Origin: Cristatella mucedo
Lineage: Eukaryota > Bryozoa > Phylactolaemata > Cristatellidae
Assembly: GCA_009760855.2 (NCBI GenBank)
Contig: WPIO01000153.1
Coordinates: 446,001-510,000 of the forward strand
Direction of reading: 5' to 3'
DNA length: 64,000 bases
The position numbers were made by a program, and so were the translations under genes. This document shows, piece by piece, positions 47,461 through 60,412 of this stretch (position 1 is its first letter; every line of letters starts with the position of its first letter). The notes beneath the pieces were generated by a model. It saw only the letters and a program-made list of their open reading frames with translations, had not been told where the DNA came from and searched no databases.

Positions 47461-48869
47461 TTTTTTATAACTGCCAAATCATTCGATTTCCTCGGTCCCT
47501 GTGAAAGATGCTGATGCTACGCAAATAGATAGATACTAGCATAATTACTCATTTTGACGTCCATTAAAAGTTATTTGCTTTGCTCGAGCATACTCTCTGA
47601 ATGTTTTCAAAATAAATCTATGTATTTCAGCATATTTCTTCTTCTTGAAGTGCTTGTTTACTTGCCTTTAACCAGCCTCACATCCACGGGAGACGGCGCC
47701 GCGTTAGGCCCCACTCCCGACTGAAGTCATGAAATCGCCTGACATGAAATTTAAACGGCAGGTAAAATAGCGCTTGCTCCACAATTTTGGTGGTATCAAT
47801 GCAAACCAGTTTCATGTGTGTTCATTGATGCTTAAACTGTGTATGTCATTACTAACCAATCGATATGATTCCTTGACGGCACAAGTAAAGTACGCAAGCA
47901 AGATCTTTTTACCTTATGGCTCTACAAAAATGCTTAACTGCTAGTGCTTGCACCACTGCGATTATAGACTGAATAATTTATTGATTTCAAATAAAATTAA
48001 AAAGCCTGTTTAAGAGGGCGAGAAGTTTGCCGTATGGTAACTAATCTTAATTATATTTATTAAACCCTTTGGTCACTGCTAATTTTTCCAATATTCAATT
48101 AAGCCTGAAAAAGTTGTTTTGCAAATTTAAACGCAAGCACATAAGGAGCTTTGAAATTGTTTAATATTTAAAGGCTTCTTTTGTTTTGGATTGCAACCTC
48201 TTCTGGTCGTTAACTGATTGCATCAAAAGGAATTCCGCAGTGGCATTCCGGCTTCCGTCCACTTCTAAATGCTCCTGTGGAAAATTCTTTCAATACAAAA
48301 AGCAGAAGTGTATTAAAGTATGCAAGGGAATAATCTTTCCAATTATAAATGCTGGAGCTGTTTTCGGCCTTGACCTCTACTGAAAAGTAAAGGATAGCGA
48401 ATCTCTAGCAGCCTGTAGCACAGACCAAAAGTGAATAGGTCAATTGTCTTCAAACGTGCTTGCAATATGGTATAACTCTGTTAACTTGCTGCCAAATAAA
48501 ATGGTCCTGTGACCACGGGCTAATAAACCCACTAGCATGGAATATTTTAATACGAAAGAGCGATGTCTTTCGAATTCAGTTAAATAAGGAGCTGCAATCA
48601 AATAAAAAAGCACCGCCAGAAAAAGCGAACATATTAAACTGCAAACATGTTAAGCGATCAGTTTTTCTCTTTGCTAGTCAAACCTATGACAATTCTTTTA
48701 GTACCACATTACCTTTATAAACGCTATATTTCCCATCTAAATGTATTTTAATTAAAGGATAGATAATAGCACATATCTAATACTTTTCTGGTAAAACTAA
48801 ATGCAGTGATTTGTAAACCGCGATAACTCATGTGCGCGTGTTAATTTTTCACACCACTTCATAGCATGT

Positions 48870-49040
48870 ATTAGCTGATTTAACAGCGTCTTTTGAATAG
48901 TGACAGAAGAGCCTCAACGGCTTTCACCACCACTCGCAGCGGCAACAAAGGATTGACCCCACAGCAGGATTCAAACACATAACCTCAGGACCGAGGTCCT
49001 AAAAGGCAACCTCCTTATCTAGTGTGCCGCCACGGCTCAT
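48870..49040 (-). mobile_element. SINE-II copy
   Basis: This minus-strand copy has head GATGAGCCGTGGCGGCACAC, a B-box region GTTTGAATCCTGCTGTGGGG, then the body with GGTGGTGAAAGCCGTTGAGG and TCTTCTGTCACTATTCAAAA. The 3' end holds a TTAAATCAGCT remnant. Confidence 0.76.
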
Positions 49041-49360
49041 CAAATGTATTCAAAAATAGGGTCTGAAAGCATTTATTTTAGCCTAATTGTTGGTGTAGTA
49101 ATCTATTTCTGCATCACCTATGAGGAAAACTAAGTATAATTTTCCTAGGTGCTGCAGCAGAGGATATCCGCCATATATACAAGGCAATTCGTATTGTGTT
49201 GTTATTTGCTCCGGTAGAGTAAACAATATAGCTACCAAATACTAAGTGCTACTGAAGGCTATGTTTGCTGAATTCCTGTCTCTGTTCTCAATAAAAATGC
49301 AATGAGTTTACTTTCTGCCACTAGATAAACCAACATAAACATCCGAATGCTTTTGTATTG

Positions 49361-49410
49361 TATTATATTTGTATTATTATATTATATTATATTGTATTAT
49401 ATTTGTATAC
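49361..49410. repeat. (TATTA)n tract
   Basis: TATTATATT-type repeats in the intron between the linker exon and propeller B. Confidence 0.8.
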
Positions 49411-49957
49411 CGGCCAATCATTGCTTTTAAAGATATTTGGGAACAAGGAACCTGTGTCGCACCTTATCTGCGTCATCAACAGCTGAAGGTCCTAGACATT
49501 TGGCACATTCAACCTTAATGGAAAGGATCCAGACTTTGGAATTTGTTTATTAGCATTGTAGCATGTAAAAGTCAATTCAGCCGCTCCAAGATGTCTTGCA
49601 TCTAAAGGAAATGCCACAAGATAGTGTAGAAATATACAGATCGCTAAAATAAGTACGTAAATTGCTTTACCTAAAGCAATTTAAAATAATCAACGGTCGA
49701 CATTAGGTGAGTAAAGTGTGAGACTTCGAGTGTTTTAGTACTGAAACAAAAAACTCCCAGAGATTGAAAACAATCTTCAGGCTCATCAACGGACAAGACG
49801 GCCAAAATATATAAGTACTGGGTTTATCTGTATATATATACAGATATATATATATATACAGATAAATAGATATGTGGTAGTGTCCAAATGTTCAAGGGAT
49901 CGTAAGTATGGACCTCCAAGCAGGTAAAACTATTACATTAAAAAACCTTCAGCTTAC

Positions 49958-49990
49958 CGGCATTGGCTTTTTCTGGGTTCTGGAGCTGCT
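49958..49990 (-). CDS. Candidate 33-nt linker exon between propellers A and B
   Basis: This is a very short candidate exon, phase 1 in and phase 1 out. It has a good pyrimidine/T-rich acceptor (TTTTGTTGTAG|AGCA) and a near-consensus donor (GCCG|GTAAGC). It encodes QQLQNPEKANA. This follows the end of propeller A (SSIF) and leads into the start of propeller B (GAYNVIIV), with the frame kept on both sides. In known LRPs the propeller exit reads roughly H..RQP...NPC and leads into an EGF domain. Here a QLQNP-like stretch is present but no cysteine-rich domain follows. A chance match to splice signals is possible at this length. If the exon is skipped, 53433-53290 still joins 46705-46496 in frame. 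Confidence 0.42.
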
Positions 49991-52900
49991 CTACAACAAA
50001 ATAATTAATAAAACAGTGAATCAGCTTGGATCAGCATGAATCAGTGATTCAGCTTGGTAGCCCATTCGTGCTGCCCTAGCGTGGGATATTCAAGGCTTGC
50101 ATGGTAAAAGGCGGTAGTCAAATTCAAATTTTTTTAGTATTGGTCTACCTAATGTCAATGCTTTGAATTTTTGAACCGAGTTGACAAATAAGGATCAAAA
50201 TAATTGTTTTATTTATACCTTGAAAAGGAATAACATATTCAGGTTTTTAACGGTTGCCTACTTCACATACGATTGCCATACGTACGCTTGACACAAGGTT
50301 AACTTAATCCTAAAACAAAGCTAAAATAAAGTCCAATAATGTTATATCTTGCACAACAAATTGACACCATAGGCTGTAAAAACGCTCAAATTCCTCTTGA
50401 AGTCACAATTAGGTAAAGATTTCCATGGTAAAATTCCAAACTTTGTTCCAAGCCTCGCTGAAGACTTGCTTGGCGCATGTGATCGCATTTTGCGCGAATG
50501 TTGAAATGATTAAGATCATGATTATTAATGATGATTATGTTGAAATGATTAAGATCATTAAGATGATCCGATTAAGTAGTATCTCATGTGTAGGTACGCC
50601 GGAGCTGAACTAACCACTGGAATAGAATAGCTGTGGTATCCTAGTTAGGCATTAAGTTTTCGCCGATAAGTAGCTTTGATTAGTTGGTATTGCTGGTGGT
50701 CATCTAGTGAAAGTTCGCATGGGAAAAATACACCCAGGTAGCGCGTTGGTACTATATGAGATGCTCTGGCCATAGGCTACTTGAGGGTTAAGCATTGAAA
50801 CTTTCCAAAAAAGCTAATTTATCCGAAAAGAAAATATTTGCTGTATGTAGATTCAGTTTTAGAAAGTTTAGCTGCGGCTGAAGTGTGGATATAATTGATA
50901 AATTCCAATGTGAGTTAGAGGCACGTTGGAGCTATGGCTGAGGCACCGAGGATTAAATCAAAATTACAGATGCGTACTGTCTTCATTTAAATGAAGTTAT
51001 GAATTGCGTTTGTATGGCTAGAGTGTGTATAAAATTCGGTAAGAAGTAGACTAAGCGCTAATCGACCTGGTCTCCCAGCGGTGCTCTGGCTCATCCGACG
51101 ACTGATGCAGTTACCAAATCCAACACCGTCTGAGATATGCTAACAGCAATACACTTTAATGGAAGCGACGCCATGAAAGAGGATTTATACTCAAAAAGGA
51201 ATTGACGGTTAGCAGTAACAAAGAGACTACTAAAAGATTTTGCAAAGTTAGCAGGTATACCGAGCCGTAGCACGTTTTCCTCAAAAATCTATTCTATACT
51301 CTTACAGATACCGACTCTGCTGCAGGGTCATAATAAATATCATAACATGTATACAATAATATAAATATCTTAATCCGATTAGCTTCGAATCAGAATGGGA
51401 AGATTTATGCCAAGTTTTCAAGTTTCGATGCCGGGAGTGCAACTGGTCTGTAACTCCAAGTTTTCGTGTCTTTGGTAGGAATCACAGGGTAAAAGGACTC
51501 GCTGAAATTGGTTACTTTATCTTTATCCCGCTATTTCTTGTCCACGAGCATAGAATGAAGAGCCGTGTTTTTCTTAATGCACAGAGAAAATCCAAGTTAA
51601 ATTGCGTAGTTTTTAATCCCAATGATCTACAATGGACAACAGCCAGTGGGTTTTCCACATTTGCCCTCTGAGCAGAGATTTAAATTTAGTTTAACTAGAG
51701 ATTCAATCTACAGTAAACAGCAGCTAGCGATTTGTGTGCATTAGCCCATGAGTCAACAAATAAATTCAGTTGAACTACCGATGAAGTCTTCAGTAGACAG
51801 CAGCTGTAGGTCGGCTATGTTTGCCTCATGAGTCAACATTTAAATTTAGTTGAGCTAAAGATGAAATCTTCCGTTGTCAGTAGCCATTGGGTCGTCTACG
51901 TTAGCCCCACGAGCCAATAATTAGATTTCGTCAAGGTAGGGATATTATCTACAGTGGACAAAAGCCAGTGGATCATCTTAATAAGGCCCACTAGTCAAAA
52001 TTTAAATATAGCTGAGCTAGGGATGAAATCTGCAGTAGCTAGCAGCCAGTGGGTCACCTGCATAAGTTAAATGAGTCAAAATTTAAATTTAGCTGAGCTA
52101 GGATTAAAATCTACAGTAGACCGCAGTTAGTGGGTCGACTACATTAGCCCCACGAATCAACAACTAGACTTAGCTGAGCTAGGGAATCAATCGACAATAG
52201 ACAGCAGGCAGTGGGTCATCTAAATTAGTCCTACGAGTCTACATACAAATTGAGTTGAGCTAGGGATAAAATCTACGGTAGACAGCAGCCAGTGGGCCGG
52301 TCGCTAGTGGTTCAGAAAAAGAAGAATGGTCACCAAGCATCATGACGCAATGATCCACACGAGCCGTACGATAACTAGCTTTGAACTTGGATTCTCTTAG
52401 CGATAAGAACGAAGGAAAATTAAAAAATAAAATAGCGCAAAAAGTGAGCTCACTAGTGGTAGTGCAGTGAAACTTAGCTGCCGGCATGCCTCTGATTACA
52501 TCGGCAGAAACGCAAGCAAGAAGATTCATCATCTGAGAGAAGTTGCAATGTCTGAGCACAAGCTTATTTGAGATTTCGCCAAGTTGAAACTCGTTGGATT
52601 GAAATATGTGTCTCTTCATTTTAAATCAGTATCCATAAATGGAAAGATAATTTTTTGCTTAAATAGTAGAGTGGAGATTGTTGCAACGTGTATTGTACTA
52701 ATTTCCAGGTTATCAGATGCTCACTGCCAGTGGACTCTCTCCGCTGAATAATAGTAATTTCGTCTGTGAAGGAAACGCTGCGCCATCTTGCCTCTTAAGG
52801 AAAGTGCGCCGTCTTGTCACGTGAGGCAAGTGTGGAATGTTGCAGCGTCACGGACTTCGTCGCTGTAATTAGTAGAGATTTTTAATGTGCAATATTAGTA

Positions 52901-53289
52901 TGTGAATGGGAAACAGTTCAGAATTTTTATGTATTGCTTGTACTTTGTTTCGGAGACTGAAAAAATAGTATACACTTCCGTGCTCCCCTTGTGAACAAAA
53001 TACAAAATCTTATCTGATTGCCTTAGCTGAAAAGGCATCGTTGAGGTCGTTAGCATGATTTTACCCGATGGGAAATCTCATGTTAAGGTAAAAGAGAGTA
53101 AAAAAAGGCACAATAGCATAACATTGGGTACTGGAACTAATTTCAATGCAAATAAAAATGATTGGAACGAAAGCGTTTGAAGTGCGATGTTTGTCCGCTA
53201 ATCCCTTTCTTTCAGTTGAGCTCTTCGTGCATTGAGATTGTTCACCAATAACATGTGGGCGCGGCTATATGCAGGCTGTATGCACTTAC
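49991..53289. other. Intron between propeller A and linker exon
   Basis: This intron is dominated by the 80-bp satellite (51629-52302). Near 50503-50570 a short direct repeat (TTGAAATGATTAAGATCAT) occurs twice. The rest shows nothing recognisable. Confidence 0.55.
51629..52302. repeat. About 80-bp tandem satellite, degenerate
   Basis: About nine diverged copies of an 80-82-bp unit lie in the intron between propeller A and the linker exon. Landmarks recur at about 80-bp steps. One is (C/A)AGTAGACAGCAGCCAGTGG, at about 51631, 51711, 51791, 51871, 51951, 52033, 52113, 52194 and 52276. The others are AGTCAACATTTAAATTTAG and GAGCTAGGGATGAAATCTAC. Copy divergence indicates an old array. Confidence 0.88.
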
Positions 53290-53433
53290 GAAAGATTGAG
53301 CTTGCCTTGTTAACAACTTTAAGCATCCTCGGATTTTCCAAACTCTCTACAACCTGCTGTATGGCCCTGCCGCCGCTTTTCCGATAGCGAAGTACAGCTT
53401 TTGATGCCAAGTCAGTCCAAAAGAGATTCTCAT
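53290..53433 (-). CDS. LRP-like YWTD propeller A, exon type 4
   Basis: This is the last core exon of propeller A, 144 nt, phase 1 in and phase 1 out. The acceptor is ATCCGTTGCAG|ATGA and the donor is CTTTC|GTAAGTGC. The translation starts DENLFWTDLASKAVLRYRKS, a YWTD-type blade with its usual .SKA...R strand. It closes with LENPRMLKVVNKASSIF, which corresponds to the (I/L)KV strand that ends LRP propellers. The four propeller-A exons total 819 nt, or 273 residues, as expected for six blades. Homologous type 4 exons lie at 39075-39221 and 14267-14419. Confidence 0.87.
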
Positions 53434-54603
53434 CTGCAACGGATTTTTTTAGATTATTAATTTTTAATGAAGCAAATTATTTCTTTCATTCAATTTTGCT
53501 AAATTGCAATAAGTTATTAGAGCTTGCGGAATAATATATGACTCACAACAGTTAGCAGGTTTTACTTAAGCTTCATAATGATTTATAAACACAAGCTGAC
53601 AACAGAAATCGTCACAGAAAGTACGGTTCCTCCTAAAGTTATCATCGTTGGTAACCGGTGCTTTTCGCTTATCAAACGAACAATGTAAGATCTGTTTCTA
53701 ACATCATTTTAATATTTTGCACTACTGTTTCGAATTTTGATCGTGAGATTAAATTATTTTTCATCTCTGATGGTATCTGGATGGAAGTATTTATTGATTT
53801 TGAAAGCATCGCAAAAATATTCTTTTGAATCATTGACAGAAGTGTTCCTCCAGCTAATATGCTCTTCCTTAAACTACCCAGACGCCCGCGAATTACATGG
53901 CAGATACTGCAGCTTTACAAGAGATATTACCGATATTATTTTCTCCTGAATAAGTGAGTCATCATACGGCATTGATGGCAGCCAGTTCAGACTGCTTAAT
54001 AAGTCAAATAAAGGAAGCACTGTTTAACGAACCAGACTGGTAAGGTTGTGCAATGTATTACGTACGTATCTCCGCTAGTCATAGCTCCGGGAAACAACTG
54101 GCACTAAGCGGGTGAACTGCGTTCACGAGTTTTCCGTATATATTGAGCACTATAAGCCAAAGCGGCTCTCGAAGCCTATGCCTTACATTGGCCAGCAGAA
54201 TTTGGCTCATGAAAAAACTGAAATTGCAAACCTTGCTAAAGCAGACGGGCAGTTTATTTAAAGGGAGGCATACATGTAGCAGGTCAAGGAAGCTTGAATG
54301 GATGTGTCACAGTCGGCTGCTGAAGGGTTTCGCAGAGCGAAAGCTTCTGTAACCAAGTGTCTGTAAGCGTTGACGCAAAAAGGCCAACGTTTTGCTCGTT
54401 GGAAGCTTGAGGAAGGCACGAGGCGGCTGAAGCTGGTGCCGAAATTCAGCCAACGTACGGAAAAGCAGAGTCATGGCTGGCTCTCGAGGGAACAATAAAG
54501 ACTGTGCTGTATTTGCCGATTAACCCTAAGCCTACATAGTGACTCCAGTAAAGGAGCTTGAGTTCTTTTTTGATGTCATTTGACAAGCCAGTGGTTGATC
54601 TGC

Positions 54604-54930
<327 letters not shown>

Positions 54931-57074
54931 GCCTGGTTATGGTTGGTACCATGTTGAAGTAGCCTAGCACACCTGGTGACCTCTTGGTTATCCACAGCTC
55001 TTTCATACTTACCCCCAGGCGCCCTTTGAATGCAGACGTCAGTGATGACTATGGTCGGTCGTACCTCAACTAGCTGGGATGCAAGGCAACAGCATGTCAG
55101 AGGCAAAGTTGGTGTAATCATCTTCAGGACACAGCCGAATAGTTCAAAACATACGCAGTACCGCAATTCTTGTATCTTCCTGTCTTTCTAGCTATCGTTA
55201 CTGTTTAGGTCAGACTTGAGAGCCCAATGTAATGGGAAATCGAGTACGGCACACCAATGTGAAATGGTGAGTTCGGAAATGATTGAGATCCACTACCACA
55301 ACAAGGCGCATCTCATTGGCTGGCAGCACTTGAAGACTTGTAGCAAGTGCGCTGGCTCCGTGCTGGAGATATGGTGGCCGATCACTTTCTAGTGGGCCGG
55401 GTCACTTTGCAGGGGACAGTCGACCACTCCCCCAGCTTTCAGCGAGCATGTCTACGGGTAGATTAGTAGGCAAACAACAGACGAACCCTAAACGATAGGT
55501 TCAAAGCTTTCGTTTGGTGGCGATGTCCGTTAGTCACCAGCCTGTCGGAATGGAGTTTTTGCACGACCAGACACAGTGCTGGAGCTCTCTCAACATCAAT
55601 ACGGTACAGCGTGATCCCAAGCAACCTTTTTTTGCCTATCTTTCCCATGGTTATTATATTAAGAGCATTATTCGTACCATATTAGGAGCATTTATTCGTA
55701 GCTTGCTGTTACTCCCAAAAGTAAGCCAGATTGCTAGATATAGCCCTTTGGGCTGATCACTGTTAAGAGTGATTGGGCCAGGGTCAGATTGTCCTGTATC
55801 AAGACATGTCGTGAGATCTGATCCATATCTCCTAAAATGGTAAAATCGAGAACGCGGCTTCGATGGCGTCGTGATCGGCCGCCCACTGTCGCTGTCACTG
55901 CGAGGCAGACTTTTAACTACCGGCTCCCCGGCTCACCCGGCTGCCTGCGTGCTATCGAGCGTACGACATACCGAGCCCAGCTTTTGTCTTACTTGTGGCT
56001 TGTTATCTTGGAGGATTTTTTGTCCGATTGAAATTTTGCTACGGATGCTGATAGCCTTGTTGTACGCATCAAAACTAAGTCGGGGATTGACTAGCGAAAC
56101 TAGTGTAACGTGGCCAGTTGTAACAACGCTTACACAGACGGCTGATTTTTATTTAGGTTCTGTCTTGCCGACAGGGCATTAAAATTCAGTTTTAACTACA
56201 TCTACATTCTGCAGCCAAGTAGGACGAGATTCACCAGAATCTCACTAATTAAGTGATAGCTAATTTAGCTGCCGATATCGATATGCCGATAACTTATACG
56301 TTTGCACAGATTTACGGCTGCACCTTAGCTGCATGCAATCAATTTTTTAGTTTTTGAGGTAAATTTGAACTGACTATAAAATGTACTTGTTCTGCCGGAA
56401 AAGTTTTGAATTTCACCTAATTCCACAAAATTCCATCCAAGTTATCTCAACCCTATATAAAGTTGCTGCATCAATTTTGACACCATTCTCATCCCAGGCT
56501 TCATGTTTCTTACAACTGCGTGGACTCCAATTTTGGTTATCCCACTCAAAAAGAACTTGCAGTTCTCCAGTTTTTTAAGCATAGTAGTATGACTTTCTAT
56601 TTATGGTTCACTTAAGAAGAAAAAGTTTGATTCCTCAACTTGTACGCAGGGTATACCATTTAATTGTAGTGTACTGCCGTATTTGAAAGATTCTGATCCC
56701 TCAACTTGCATTGTACTAGAAAAATACTTGAATACTAGAGCAGTCTTAATTAATAATTAGGACGTTGCCTGACCATGCTTCTTGCGCAGCACATAGAAAT
56801 TCCTAGAAAGATCCTTGAGGCCACTATTAAAATTTTTATGGTTATTATTATTTTATTTATTATTTAATTGCATTTTATTATATCCAAAAATACTCACTCT
56901 AAATAGATAAATCTTGTTAGAGACTTGCACAGATTAGCTATTATTTGCTGATTAATAAGAATGAGTTTACATAAAATTAGTTCGTTTATTGAGCAATCAA
57001 GATTTTCTCACAAAGTTATACCTTGGATCTTGGATTTTTATGAAGATTTCAATCGATAATATGCAATAAATGTC

Positions 57075-57140
57075 AAGAGCCTTGAAAGAGATTGAGTTCT
57101 CTGAGGGTGCTTCATCAAGTGCGTTCTTAATATTTTTTAT
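57075..57140 (+). mobile_element. LINE tail remnant
   Basis: This remnant has the tail hairpin AAGAGCCTTGAAAGAGATTG to GAGGGTGCT, then TCATCAAGTGCGTTC and an AT-rich tail. It lies about 65 nt downstream, in gene orientation, of the donor of the exon at 57206-57471. Confidence 0.62.
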
Positions 57141-57205
57141 TAATATTATTAAAAGGAAGCTATATGTTTACTAATATTGTTTATTCGAAGTAATTATGAA
57201 CTTAC

Positions 57206-57471
57206 CAAAGACATCAAAACCAAATATTTGAGCTGGAAAGCCCGAATTTGACTTGGAAAGGAGCACTTTGCGCCCAGTGCCGTTCAAGTTTGCCATTTCA
57301 ATTTTTCCGAGGCGTTCGTCTGCCCAGTAGAGCGTCCCTGCCATTGTTAAGTCCAGTACGACGGCAGTTGGTCTTGCGATATCCGTATCGATTAGTACGA
57401 CTCGTGTAATGCCATTCACTGACGCTCTTTCGATGCGAGGTGGAAAGCCACTATCAGTCCAGTAAATTTGC
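57206..57471 (-). CDS. LRP-like YWTD propeller A, exon type 3
   Basis: This is the third exon of propeller A, 266 nt, phase 2 in and phase 1 out. The acceptor is TATTTTTAG|GCAA and the donor is CTTTG|GTAAGT. It carries two blades: RQIYWTDSGFPPRIERASVNG with RVVLIDTDIARPTAVVLDL, then TLYWADERLGKIEMANLNG with RKVLLSKSNSG. It ends in the strand IFGFDVFG. The YWTD..FP.RIERA..NG pattern is diagnostic of LRP propellers. It joins the exon at 53290-53433 through G plus AT, giving D. Confidence 0.9.
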
Positions 57472-57559
57472 CTAAAAATACAGATCAATCTTTTTAAAGC
57501 GACACGGCTAATTAATTAAAATAAAAATCTTGTCAATTCATAAAAACTGTGGTGTGCGA

Positions 57560-58930
57560 TTGACCAGGTCCTGTTAACCCAGGATTGCATCTTTATCACC
57601 TTGTTTGACGCTCAAAAGACACGCGAGCCAGAGTCTGTGATTGCACTCGTTTAGGGCGTATTTTAGCTCGCTTTCAGCGGCTTCTAGTGCGTGCTTTCTC
57701 TCCCGCGCGAGGGCGCGTGCGCATGTGGCTGTGAGAGTTCTTGCGTATGTAGATGTGTGTAGCATAACCCTCAATCGCCATTTGGGAGGGTATTCATGGG
57801 CACCCGTAGCCATAGAGTGGCCATCCATGCCCACCCGCGCCAACACATCACCCAGATGTTCGGTGGCCGGACTGCCCCTACCCATATCCCCCTCTCCCTA
57901 CCCTCGCCCCTGCCCATACCCACACTCCAACCCAGATCGCCATGTTCTTGCTAGAGACGGATTCTTGGAACGAATATATATCGTCTCGCCATCAGCCAGC
58001 TTCTCCTCCTGCTCGTGCTGGATTGCGGTAGCGCCGATGCTCGTCGTTATTCGGAGGCTTTTGGAAATTTAGATTTGAACTTTGAAAGCCCGGCGTCTAT
58101 CCCGATCTGCCGCCCGAATGTGGCGAACACGATCGAAACTTGGCGAAAACTCCGAGCAAACGCCGCCTTTGACTCGCCATGAACTGCGAGCAGATTCGAG
58201 CGTTTCAACTCCTGAAGGCACTCTGAAGTGGGGTTTTAACAGGATAGGCCAGTAATAACACGCGTCCACCCGACTGATCACAGACGACACCCACACTCAC
58301 CCAGTACCCATGGGTATAGGTGGGCATGAGCGTGAGTATCGGGCTCTGGCGTGCATATTTGAGGGCTCTGGCGTGTATATGTGTGTTCAAGTTTTTCTGT
58401 GAAGAATCATCAATTGTCATATACCTTAATGTGAGCTTTGTGGGAAAATAAATAACTACGCCCACCTCGGCCAGAAATGGTAGGAGTTGCTGTTGATTCA
58501 AATATAGGAAATAAAACTTATGCGACGCATGAATAGTCCCGCAAAGAGGCGGAATATATTTCTAGACTCTGTTCCTTGTCAACACACGCTCAGAGTCCAG
58601 AAATATATTCCACAACTTCACGGTACTATTCATGCTTCGGACGAGTCTTATTTCCAATATTCGAATCAACAGCAGCGCTTACCATGTCTGGCCGAGGCCT
58701 GGGCCAAGTGAGCGCACGTGTCGGTTATGAAGTGCGCGATTCCAGCACATGAACAAGCGATAGCGAGACACAAATAAAGCGCTGGAGCTGGAGGAGACGC
58801 AGCGAGATGCAATTCAAGATAAAAAACTCAAGCGCGGAGTGGCTGAAGGAGACGCAGCTAGGTGCCGGCAGGTTGCTTGGCTCGCTTGGGAATTCCTTTA
58901 AATCAGCAGATAAACGAATGGTTTCCGGGA
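57560..58930. other. GC-richer intronic island
   Basis: This segment is richer in GC than the neighbouring intron and lies between exon 57206-57471 and a LINE 3' end (58962). It holds the 107-bp-arm hairpin (58465-58697), a two-copy 21-22-bp repeat (GGGCTCTGGCGTG, 58341-58383) and CCCATACCC-rich sequence. Open frames on both strands (for example 57641-58072 plus) show no domain that can be recognised. Confidence 0.45.
58465..58697. repeat. Long hairpin: 107-bp inverted arms, 19-bp loop
   Basis: The left arm 58465-58571 and right arm 58591-58697 are imperfect inverted copies. CCTCGGCCAGA pairs with TCTGGCCGAGG, GTTGATTC with GAATCAAC, GCATGAATAGT with ACTATTCATGC, GGAATATATTTCT with AGAAATATATTCC, and AGACTCTG with CAGAGTC. 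A MITE or foldback origin is likely; a transcribed hairpin precursor is possible. Confidence 0.87.
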
Positions 58931-58961
58931 TGAGATAATAATAATAATAATAATAATAATA

Positions 58962-59156
58962 AAGTACTTGATAAATATAGAGCTTGATATAGCGCCCTCA
59001 GAGAACTTAATCTTTTTCTAGGCGCTTTACATTTGCTGCAAAAGGAAATGCAGTTGAATGGTAAGTAAAATCATGCTTGAAAAACAAACAAATGAATAAC
59101 ATGGTTAGGGGTGACATGCACAGGGTCAGCATGCAAATGTGGTTAGTGGCAGCATC
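58962..59156 (-). mobile_element. LINE 3' UTR and tail fragment
   Basis: This is a minus-strand 3' UTR only. It has the hairpin tail around 58995-59030 and the GCATGC-rich UTR up to 59156. An ATT-type microsatellite, (TAA)n on the plus strand, sits beside the tail at 58936-58963. Confidence 0.83.
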
Positions 59157-59610
59157 TTTTCAGAGTGCAGCCGTATCCCCGAGGATCAGAGTTGAAGACG
59201 GCGCTCCGAAAGAATTACAATTCGCTAGATGCACCACCGAGTGTCCTGAGCCATAGAAACCGATGGAGTGAAAGCACGGTATCTCCTGAATCACGTAAAA
59301 TTCCTAATCGAATTGTTTAAACTTGATAGCTCCTAGCGGAAAGTCCACGCAGCTGTGAGAGCCCTACAGCCAACTCGGAGTTTGCGCTACAAGTGGCTTA
59401 GAAGCGCCTAAATATACTTTTCAGCGCTGAGAGATACATTTCAAAGGATATCTATGTAAATATAGCCCTATATTAGTCGATTTTGCTGACATGGTCACTT
59501 CCAAGAGAACACCGTCCTGGCTTCGGCCAGGGGCCGTGAGCCCACCCTAAGCAACCAAGGTCCTGGGCTTCAGTCCAGCGGCAAGGGGCGCGCGTGGACT
59601 GCAGGCCACA

Positions 59611-59750
59611 GAAAGAGAGAGTGAGAGAGAGCGATAGAGAGAGAAAGAGAGCGAGAGAGAGAGAGAGAGAGAGCGATAGAGAGTGAGAGAGCGAGAGCAA
59701 GAGCGAGAGAGAGAAAGAGAGAGCAAGAGAGAAGGAGAGCAAGAGGGAGC

Positions 59751-59826
<76 letters not shown>

Positions 59827-60013
59827 CAGAGAGAGAGCGAGGGAGAGCGAGAGAGAGAGAGAGAGCGAGAAAAAGAGAACGAGAGAGAGAGAGAGTAAGG
59901 GAGAGAGAAAGAGAGCGAAAGCGAGGCAGAGTCAGACGGTGCGAGAGAGAGAAACAGAAAGGGAATGACAGGGAGAGCGAGAGAGAGATCAAGAGAGAGC
60001 GAGAAAGAGAGAG

Positions 60014-60055
<42 letters not shown>

Positions 60056-60232
60056 CGAGAGAGAATGGGGGAGAGTCAGACAGTGCGAGAGAGACAGAGA
60101 GAAAGGGAGCGAGAGGGACAGCGAGAGAGCGAAAGAGAGAGATAGAGAGCGAGAGAAAGAGAGAGAGCAAGAGAGAGAGCAAGAGAGAGAGAGCGAGAGA
60201 GAGAAACAGAGAGCAAGAGAAAGGGAGAGCGA

Positions 60233-60284
<52 letters not shown>

Positions 60285-60370
60285 AAGAGAGAGAGAGAGA
60301 GATCAAGAGAGCAAGACAGAGTGAGAAAAAGACAGCAAGAGAGAGAGAGCGAGGGAGAGTCAGACGGTGC

Positions 60371-60412
<42 letters not shown>

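Larger units (their letters stand above)
46706..49957. other. Intron between linker exon and propeller B
   Basis: This intron contains the 37-bp repeats, a LINE tail remnant, a SINE-II copy, a TATTA tract and a TA palindrome near 49830-49862. No EGF-like exon was seen. Confidence 0.55.

Noticed and set aside
48186-48383. Cysteine-containing plus-strand frame (SKCSCGKFF, KQKCIKVC) as a possible EGF or toxin-like exon
   Set aside because: Wrong strand for the host gene, the cysteine spacing does not fit EGF, and there are no convincing splice sites or signal peptide.
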